A DNA stretch of 5,987 bases from Myxococcales bacterium. GTDB lineage: Bacteria > Myxococcota_A > Polyangia > Polyangiales > Polyangiaceae. Below the pieces are notes generated by a model. It saw only the letters and a program-made list of their open reading frames with translations, did not search any database and was not told the origin of the DNA. The first letter of the stretch is position 1; each line of letters starts with the position of its first letter. The stretch spans positions 1-5,987 of the forward strand of contig JANYHY010000492.1 in the NCBI GenBank assembly GCA_025362165.1. The letters are read 5' to 3'. Below, one piece after another: positions 1 through 4,433 of the stretch. Made by a program: the position numbers and the translations under genes.

Positions 1-135
1 CAAGTGCTGGCCGAAGCCAACGGCGCGCGGCTTGGTCAGCTGAGCAACGTCGAGCCCGACGAGTACCCAATCCCGCTCGTGCTTCGCCCCACGGTTTCTT
101 CTGAAGCGAAGTCGCCCGAGACCAAGCCATCCCCA
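1..135 (+). CDS. Probable SIMPL (DUF541) domain protein, C-terminal fragment, truncated at both ends
   Basis: The + frame starting at base 1 reads QVLAEANGARLGQL, then a Pro-rich stretch (EYPIPLVLRP) and SSEAKSPETKPSP. From memory this matches the C-terminal part of SIMPL/DUF541 proteins, which are envelope proteins of mostly unknown role. In that family an 'A..LAEA.G..LG.v' helix is followed by a Pro-rich loop, an Ala-rich segment, 'PTPI.PG' and a last beta strand 'v.a.v.v.y.l'. The first half of that pattern is visible; the PG motif and last strand are missing. After codon 45 the frame stays open to base 429 but is only the antisense of purH, so homology ends near 130-138. The true start lies left of the window. 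The assignment rests on a short stretch and is moderate. What replaces the C-terminus is discussed under findings. Confidence 0.45.
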
Positions 136-1517
136 ATGGCGGACTCGCCTGCTTTCTCACATGCAATCTGCACGGAAACTACGCGAGACATTTGGCCTGC
201 GCCGACTCCGGTGGTGCAACAGAGGTCCCCATCGCTCGTGGCCAAGACGATCGCGTTCGACTTGACGTGTTTGCACACACGCCATGCGAACTCGAGCTCG
301 ACGAGCTCCTTGCTGGTCGGAGAGCGTTTGCTCGCGACCTTCGCGCGCGTCACTTCGCCCACGCATGTAGCGTCACGCGTTTGCGCGACGAGCCCGCCGC
401 TCACGCGCTTGTACTGCAGCCCTTCGTGATCGCCTGTGAGCCAAGCACCGGTCGCGAGCACGCGGAGGTTCTTCTTCGCTCGGAGGATCTCGAGCGCGGC
501 TGCAGAGAAGCTTGGAGCGATCACGCACTCGAGGAACGTCTCCGCGAGCAGCTTCGCGGTCCGATCGTCGACCTCCGCGTTCAACGCGACGATGCCGCCG
601 AACGCGCTCGTCGGATCGGCCTCCCGCGCGCGCAGATACGCTGTCGCCAGATCCTTCGCCGTCGCGACGCCGCACGGGTTGGTGTGCTTGACGACCACGG
701 CTGTCGGATTCTGGTGCTCTCTCACCGCATCAAGGGCAGCGTCTACATCTACGAGATTATTAAAGGAAAGCTCTTTGCCGCCCGCTCCGAGACTCTCGGC
801 TTTTGCGAGAGATCCGGCGACGGCGTTTCGCTCGACATAGAAGGCTCCTGCTTGATGCGGGTTCTCTCCATAGCGGAGTCCGTACGCGCGCTCGAACGGC
901 AGCGTCAGGTACTTGGAGAACGCGTCGCGCGAGCCGTCCGAGTTGCGCGACGAGAGGTACCCGCTGATTGCCGCGTCATACGCCGCCGTGTGCGCGAACG
1001 CTTTGGCCGCGAGCTCCGCGCGCGTGCTCGGCGCGATCTCGCCGTGGCCTTTCAGCTCTGAGAGCACCCGTTCGTAGTCCGCGGGGTCGCACACGACAGC
1101 GACGCGCGCGTGGTTCTTCGCCGCGGAGCGAACCATCGACGGTCCGCCGATGTCGATGTTCTCGACGATCTCCTCGTGCGTGCTCTTCGGGTCTGCGACT
1201 GTTCTTTCGAAAGGATAAAGGTTCACCACCACGAGCTCGATGCGCCGGCCGCCGAGCCGCTCGAGATCCGCCTGGTCGACGTCTCCACGCATCAAGATCC
1301 CCCCGTGGACCCGTGGATGCAGCGTCTTCACGCGTCCGCCCATCACCTCGGGGGACTGCGTGTACGCCTCGATCGTCTCGACCTTCACGCCCTCGGAGGC
1401 CAGGCTTTTGGCCGTTCCGCCGCTCGAGAGGATGGAGAACCCGAGGCTCTCGAGCTCTCTCGCGAACGCCAAAAGCCCTGTTTTGTCCGAGACCGAGAGG
1501 AGAGCAATGCGAGCCAT
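36..1517 (-). CDS. purH: Bifunctional AICAR formyltransferase / IMP cyclohydrolase PurH, C-terminus replaced
   Basis: This cytosolic enzyme catalyses the last two steps of de novo IMP synthesis: AICAR to FAICAR using 10-formyl-THF, then cyclisation to IMP. The ATG at 1517 gives MARIALLSVSDKTG, the family N-terminus, and 493 residues (E. coli PurH has 529). A TTG 45 bases upstream is open but would run into the hairpin 5' of the gene. The cyclohydrolase domain (about 1-195) has SSGGTAK (31-37) and RVKTLHP with K64. The transformylase domain has LRYGENPHQ (214-222), GKELSFNN (247-254), VKHTNPCG with K277 and H278, AFGG (305-308), CKHVKSNAIVLA (415-426) and VGAGQMSR (438-445). After about residue 460 the expected ASDAFFPF, QPGGS and RHFRH motifs are absent; instead about 33 unrelated residues lead to a stop. 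The lost part contributes AICAR-binding residues, so this version is probably inactive for transformylation unless the join is artefactual. No strong ribosome binding site is seen. Confidence 0.93.
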   Translation of the reverse strand: MARIALLSVSDKTGLLAFARELESLGFSILSSGGTAKSLASEGVKVETIEAYTQSPEVMGGRVKTLHPRVHGGILMRGDVDQADLERLGGRRIELVVVNLYPFERTVADPKSTHEEIVENIDIGGPSMVRSAAKNHARVAVVCDPADYERVLSELKGHGEIAPSTRAELAAKAFAHTAAYDAAISGYLSSRNSDGSRDAFSKYLTLPFERAYGLRYGENPHQAGAFYVERNAVAGSLAKAESLGAGGKELSFNNLVDVDAALDAVREHQNPTAVVVKHTNPCGVATAKDLATAYLRAREADPTSAFGGIVALNAEVDDRTAKLLAETFLECVIAPSFSAAALEILRAKKNLRVLATGAWLTGDHEGLQYKRVSGGLVAQTRDATCVGEVTRAKVASKRSPTSKELVELEFAWRVCKHVKSNAIVLATSDGDLCCTTGVGAGQMSRVVSVQIACEKAGESAIGDGLVSGDFASEETVGRSTSGIGYSSGSTLLS

Positions 1518-1560
1518 GCCGCCCGAGTAGCCGCGCCCGCGAGAAGAATCAACCGTGCAC

Positions 1561-1597
1561 AAAAGGCGAAGGGCGAGGAGCCGAAGCCTCTCGCCCT
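1561..1597 (-). terminator. UUCG-loop hairpin followed by U-run: terminator of the upstream gene or purH leader attenuator
   Basis: On the minus strand the arm AGGGCGAG (1597-1590) pairs with CTCGCCCT (1577-1570). After one A-C mismatch and a G-U pair the stem continues to GC closing the loop TTCG (1585-1582). This gives a 12-position stem capped by a very stable C(UUCG)G tetraloop. Five bases later comes TTTT (1564-1561). It lies 88 bases after the stop of the sigma-4-like gene and 44 bases before the purH ATG. The U-run is short and slightly displaced, so termination efficiency is uncertain. Confidence 0.55.
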
Positions 1598-1684
1598 GCC
1601 GCCGTTATTCTCAAGCGAAGCTAATGAAAAGATAAATCTCGAACTATGGAGGGGCCGGGGTGCGAAGCCGGCGACTCCGATGCC

Positions 1685-2353
1685 TCAGATGTCCGCTGCC
1701 AAGTCGTCTTCTTCGTCGTCGATGTCGGGCTTGTCCTCGTCCTCGTCCTTGAGGATGGGCAAGCGGCGCTTGCCGACGGGACCTTCGTCCACGTAGTCGC
1801 GTAGCGCGCTGGAATCACGCAGCGCCTCGAGCTTGGCGAGGCCTTTGACCTCGACCTGGCGGATGCGCTCGCGCGTCAGGTTCATGATCGCGCCCACCTC
1901 TTCGAGCGTAGTGCCGCCGCGGTCCGCGACGTCGAGCGCGCAGGTCTCGTTCATCTCCCACACCTCGAGGTCCGGGAAGTTCAGCTTGATGGCGCCGGTG
2001 CGGGCAGACACATCCAAGTAGAGGTGGTGCTTGCACGAGACGAAGGGGCATGGCCGCTCGCCGCCTTGGCATTCTTCGCGGGCTTTTGGCTTCAAGACGT
2101 CGTCCACGTCCGGGTAGAGCATGCGGCCCATTTCGAGCTCGCGCTTGGTCATGCGCTTGACGCTGATCGTCCGCGCGCGGACGGCGCGCTTGCGACGACT
2201 GCGGCGCTGCTCGCGCGTGACGTGCTCCGACTCGCTCGGGGCGAGCGCGAGCGCTCCCTCGGTGCGGACCTCGGGCTCGTCATGACCCGGCATAGAAGTC
2301 TCGTCGCTTTCGCGACCAAACTCTCCCAACTGCGCCTCGTCTTTCGTGCTCAT
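1685..2353 (-). CDS. Sigma-70 region-4-like HTH DNA-binding protein
   Basis: This 222-residue protein ends in a helix-turn-helix nearly identical to region 4.2 of primary sigma factors. TLEEVGAIMNLTRERIRQVEVKGLAKL at about 149-175 parallels TLEEVG..F.VTRERIRQIE.KALRKL, which contacts the -35 element. No region 2 or 3 is present, so it should not direct transcription by itself as a normal sigma factor. Before the HTH lie a very basic stretch (about 47-71, rich in RR and KR) and a conserved-looking block, CPFVSCKHHLYLDV (102-115) with KLNFPDLE. C95, C102, C107 and H110 might bind a metal; that is speculation. The C-terminal tail (about 201-220) is almost all Asp and Glu. Similar proteins are familiar from myxobacterial genomes, where their function is undefined to my knowledge. 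The start is secure because GGGAGG (2359-2364) lies 5 bases upstream of the ATG. The gene lies between the merR-like gene and purH on the same strand. It could activate, antagonise or redirect RNA polymerase; the sequence does not say which. Confidence 0.85.
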   Translation of the reverse strand: MSTKDEAQLGEFGRESDETSMPGHDEPEVRTEGALALAPSESEHVTREQRRSRRKRAVRARTISVKRMTKRELEMGRMLYPDVDDVLKPKAREECQGGERPCPFVSCKHHLYLDVSARTGAIKLNFPDLEVWEMNETCALDVADRGGTTLEEVGAIMNLTRERIRQVEVKGLAKLEALRDSSALRDYVDEGPVGKRRLPILKDEDEDKPDIDDEEDDLAADI

Positions 2354-2358
2354 CCGAA

Positions 2359-2364
2359 CCTCCC
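2359..2364 (-). promoter_or_regulatory. Strong Shine-Dalgarno of the sigma-4-like gene
   Basis: The minus strand reads GGGAGG-TTCGG-ATG. It is the clearest ribosome binding site in the window and fixes the start at 2353. Confidence 0.8.
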
Positions 2365-2415
2365 GTGAACCGCTCGTCTCACATGCCTACCCGTGCGTGC
2401 CTCTCGCTCCGGGTT

Positions 2416-2439
2416 TGCGCCGCGATCACCGCGGGCGCA
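2416..2439 (-). other. GC-rich inverted repeat in the 5' untranslated region of the sigma-4-like gene
   Basis: TGCGCCGCG (2416-2424) and CGCGGGCGCA (2430-2439) form a 9-bp stem with a single bulged base and a 5-base loop. It sits 63-86 bases upstream of the start codon. No U-run follows on the minus strand, so it is not a classical terminator. It may be a leader RNA structure, but in GC-rich DNA such repeats also arise by chance. Confidence 0.3.
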
Positions 2440-2568
2440 GGCAACACCTCGCCACTCGCTCGTGCGTGCGTCCGATGGACCCACACACAGCTACATCCAC
2501 TCCATCGCCGCCCCGTGGCGGTATCATTCAGTCCCGTTCGTACCCTCGCTACGTCGAGAGGTGCGAAC

Positions 2569-2583
2569 ATTCTTCTCAAAAGA
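2569..2583 (-). promoter_or_regulatory. Copy 1 of the TTTTGAGWAGA motif, upstream of the sigma-4-like gene
   Basis: The minus strand reads TCTTTTGAGAAGAAT, matching 14 of 15 bases of the element upstream of the merR-like gene (3273-3287). It lies about 215 bases before the sigma-4-like ATG. Its TTTT also serves as the U-run of the terminator candidate after merR. It could be an operator or part of a promoter. Confidence 0.45.
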
Positions 2584-2610
2584 GCGCGCGCCCGACCTCT
2601 CGTCGCGCTC
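2578..2610 (-). terminator. Probable intrinsic terminator of the merR-like gene
   Basis: On the minus strand GAGCGCG (2610-2604) pairs with CGCGCTC (2588-2582), a 7-bp GC-rich stem with a 15-base loop, directly followed by TTTT (2581-2578). It begins 33 bases after the stop codon of the merR-like gene. The loop is long and the U-run short, so confidence is moderate. Confidence 0.5.
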
Positions 2611-2643
2611 GAATCTTGGACGGCTCGCTTCGTTCGCGAACCA

Positions 2644-3165
2644 TCAGACAGCCTCTCGCTGGAGACGCGCCTGCATCGTGAGGCGGGACTCCACGTTGGT
2701 GAGCTTGCCCACCATCTCGGCCGCGAGCCCGCGTGCGTCCGCGAGCTCCTTCGTGACGAACTTGATCGAAGCATCGCCGCCCTTGCTGGGCTTGACCGCG
2801 CCAGCGAGCTGCGAAAAGACGCGCTCGAGGGCTCGCTCGAGCTCCTCGATGTCGCCGCGAACGAAGAGGAACTGCTGCTGGATCTCTTCAATCGTGAAGT
2901 GGACCATCAACCCACGAAGACGCTGGATTCGACGGATGATTGTCACCGGGTACATGCCCTGCGAGCCTCGGTGCTTGCCCTTCATGCCAACCCGTCGACT
3001 GACCGGGAGCAGGCCGAGCTGTACGTACTTGCGGAGCGTCGCTTCCGTGAAGCGAACCCCCCTCTTGCCGAGCAGCGAGACGATGCTCTCGGAGGTGAGA
3101 CCCTCTTTGTGTTCGCGCTCGATGCGCGCGAGCTCGTCGTCGGAGAAGCCCTCGTTGCCGCTCAT
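2644..3165 (-). CDS. MerR-like HTH transcriptional regulator
   Basis: This 173-residue protein is read from the ATG at 3165, giving MSGNEGFSDDELARIE. An open frame extends 28 codons further up, but that stretch is Arg/Pro-rich and looks like leader, whereas GAGAGGG stands 5 bases before this ATG. Residues about 25-60 fit a MerR-type winged helix: SIVSLLGKRGVRFTEATLRKYVQLGLLP, where 'T.ATLR.Y...GLL' is the family signature. The wing follows (RRVGMKGKHRGSQGMYP, 58-73), with RRIQRLRGLM (78-87) as the start of the next helices. The rest (about 90-173) is helical and charged, with likely coiled coil at 105-122 and 140-171. No Cys-based metal site or known effector domain is seen, so the signal is unknown. 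It lies between the kinase and the sigma-4-like gene on the same strand, and repeated motif copies upstream suggest autoregulation (inference). Confidence 0.82.
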   Translation of the reverse strand: MSGNEGFSDDELARIEREHKEGLTSESIVSLLGKRGVRFTEATLRKYVQLGLLPVSRRVGMKGKHRGSQGMYPVTIIRRIQRLRGLMVHFTIEEIQQQFLFVRGDIEELERALERVFSQLAGAVKPSKGGDASIKFVTKELADARGLAAEMVGKLTNVESRLTMQARLQREAV

Positions 3166-3235
3166 GTCGTCCCTCTCACTCCCTCCCGACCACTGAGGGC
3201 ATTCCCGCGGCGCTCGTCGCCTCGGGGCTCGCGCG

Positions 3236-3249
3236 GTGGGAAACCCCAC
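3236..3249 (-). other. Small hairpin in the merR-like leader
   Basis: The minus strand reads GTGGG-GTTT-CCCAC, a perfect 5-bp stem with a 4-base loop, 71-84 bases upstream of the merR-like ATG. No U-run follows. It may be a minor leader structure or chance. Confidence 0.25.
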
Positions 3250-3267
3250 TCATCGCTAACGGTCGTG

Positions 3268-3297
3268 AATGTATTCTACTCAAAAGACCACCGTCAA
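3268..3297 (-). promoter_or_regulatory. Candidate promoter of the merR-like gene
   Basis: The minus strand has TTGACG (3297-3292), a good -35 hexamer. After 18 bases comes TACATT (3273-3268), a 4-of-6 match to -10. The spacer contains the repeated TTTTGAGTAGA element. Predicted transcription begins about 95-100 bases before the ATG. MerR-family proteins typically bind inside long 18-20 bp spacers, which fits autoregulation, but the -10 is weak and TAGAAT (13 bp from TTGACG) competes for that role. Confidence 0.4.
3273..3287 (-). promoter_or_regulatory. Copy 2 of the TTTTGAGWAGA motif, in the merR-like promoter region
   Basis: The minus strand reads TCTTTTGAGTAGAAT. It matches copy 1 at 14 of 15 bases. 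It faces copy 3 (3315-3325) as an imperfect inverted repeat with 29 bases between the arms CTCAAAA and TTTTGAG. Confidence 0.45.
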
Positions 3298-3314
3298 TCC
3301 ATGCGTGAGTTTTA

Positions 3315-3325
3315 TTTTGAGAAGA
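3315..3325 (+). promoter_or_regulatory. Copy 3 of the TTTTGAGWAGA motif, inverted
   Basis: The plus strand reads TTTTGAGAAGA, identical over 11 bases to copy 1 on the other strand. It lies in an AT-rich patch between the kinase stop and the candidate merR-like promoter, next to the palindrome ATCGCGAT (3325-3332). Confidence 0.4.
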
Positions 3326-3362
3326 TCGCGATGGAAGCGTTCCTGGGCGCCGTGGCGGACGC

Positions 3363-3381
3363 TATGACATTCAATGTCATA
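3363..3381. repeat. Perfect inverted repeat TATGACAT-TCA-ATGTCATA
   Basis: Two perfect 8-bp arms flank a 3-base spacer, one base beyond the stop codon of the kinase gene. It is AT-rich against a GC-rich background and has the size and symmetry of an operator for a dimeric repressor. No U-run follows on either strand, so a terminator is unlikely. It lies about 200 bases upstream of the merR-like ATG. Confidence 0.5.
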
Positions 3382-3382
3382 T

Positions 3383-4384
3383 CTACGCGCGACGAAGGCG
3401 TCTCTCCACGGCTGTGGCCATCAGCGATTTTGACTTCGTCCCGTGGCCCTCTCGCTGCCCGTCAGCTTCGTCGCGTGCGGCTTTCGCGAGATGGAGTGGG
3501 ATCTTGTATTCCATGGTGCGCGAGATGTCGGCGAGCCGCAACATTTCGAGGTCACCGGACCCGAACGGCGCGAGCGCACGAAGCGCTGCTTCGGCTGAAA
3601 TGAAGCGCTTTTCGCGATCGTGCGCGAGCAGCATCTCGAGCGGTGCGACGAGGTCGCGCTTGATCACGCGAACGCGATTGATCGGCGTCATGACGCCGCG
3701 CTCGATCTGACGGAGCTCGCTCATACCCGACCGCGCCCCCCACGGTCTCTTTTTGGTCAACAGCTCGTACAAGACAACGCCCACGGCGAAAAGATCGGCG
3801 CGCGGGTCGAGGGCCTCTCCTCGCGCTTGCTCCGGCGCCATGTAGCCCAGCTTCCCACGCACGGTGAGCGGCGCAGAGAGGCGTTCGCGGCCGCTGACCA
3901 AGGCTATCCCGAAGTCCACCAGCTTCACCTCGCCCTCCTTTGAAACGAGAACGTTGTGCGGCGTGACGTCGCGGTGGACGAGCCCAGGGACCGCACGCTG
4001 CACCGCGGCGAGCGCCGAGAGGATCGCGCAGGCGCAGTGTACGGCGACGCGATCTGGCAGAAATCCGCGGTGAGCGCCAGGTGAGGACCTGAGGCAGAGC
4101 GTCCTCAAGTCCGCGCCTTCGATCAGCTCGAGAACGAGCGCTGGAGCGCCTCGCTCATCTTCGGTGACGTCCAGAAGCGAGACGACGTTGGCGTGGCGAA
4201 GTCGCGCAAGCAGCCTCGCCTCCTCGCGGAACTCGCGGATGGATCGCGTGCTCAGCTCGATCGCCAGCCGCTTGATGCACACCTCCCGATGCAGCTCGTG
4301 ATCGAAGGCGCGCCACACATCCCCCATGCCGCCGCGGCCGATGCGCGCTCGAAGCTCATAGCGACCTTGATAGCGCTCTCGCAT
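3383..4384 (-). CDS. Hanks-type serine/threonine protein kinase, soluble
   Basis: This 333-residue protein transfers phosphate from ATP to Ser/Thr of unknown target proteins. All core motifs are visible: glycine loop GRGGMG (16-21), ATP-anchoring K38 in VCIKRL, helix-C Glu in REEARLL (E54 or E55), catalytic loop HRDVTPHN (137-144) with D139 and N144, DFG (157-159), and APE (183-185). T174 in the activation segment is a candidate autophosphorylation site. The usual Lys of HRDLKPxN is Thr141; from memory HRDV(S/T)PHN is common in myxobacterial kinases, so this need not mean inactivity. The kinase domain fills about 9-270; the C-terminal 60 residues are charged and basic. No transmembrane segment, PASTA or other sensor domain is present, so it is probably cytoplasmic and takes its input from a partner. 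The ATG at 4384 lacks a strong ribosome binding site. It is divergent from the ALDH gene with 49 bp between. Confidence 0.95.
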   Translation of the reverse strand: MRERYQGRYELRARIGRGGMGDVWRAFDHELHREVCIKRLAIELSTRSIREFREEARLLARLRHANVVSLLDVTEDERGAPALVLELIEGADLRTLCLRSSPGAHRGFLPDRVAVHCACAILSALAAVQRAVPGLVHRDVTPHNVLVSKEGEVKLVDFGIALVSGRERLSAPLTVRGKLGYMAPEQARGEALDPRADLFAVGVVLYELLTKKRPWGARSGMSELRQIERGVMTPINRVRVIKRDLVAPLEMLLAHDREKRFISAEAALRALAPFGSGDLEMLRLADISRTMEYKIPLHLAKAARDEADGQREGHGTKSKSLMATAVERRLRRA

Positions 4385-4433
4385 GATGGCTCATCGACCC
4401 CACGACGCCCGAGTTGTGTACAGTTCGGCACAG

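Noticed and set aside
36..140. Simple frameshift as the cause of the abnormal PurH C-terminus
   Set aside because: Reading the other two minus-strand frames through bases 140-1 gives no ASDAFFPF, PGGS or RHF motif. A weak resemblance (LVSGDF, GIGY) in the original frame is too poor to claim a diverged tail.
4..429. 141-codon plus-strand frame at the left edge as one intact gene
   Set aside because: Only the first ~45 codons look like a real protein; the rest is antisense of conserved purH sequence.
192..1624. Several long plus-strand frames (192-1061, 436-840, 968-1624, 1110-1796) opposite purH
   Set aside because: All are antisense shadows of purH with Arg-rich, motif-free products.
1732..1756. 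Short tandem repeat-like run (CGTCCT units)
   Set aside because: It simply encodes the Asp/Glu tail of the sigma-4-like protein.
2365..3603. 412-codon open frame on the plus strand across the merR-like gene and its flanks
   Set aside because: It lies antisense to the clear MerR-like HTH gene and crosses terminator and promoter-like regions. Its product is an Arg/Leu/Ala-rich low-complexity sequence without domain motifs, as expected from GC-rich shadow frames.
4418..4423. TACAGT as a -10 element for the ALDH gene
   Set aside because: No -35-like hexamer lies at a suitable distance (CGACCC at 17 bp), so the promoter call is not supported.
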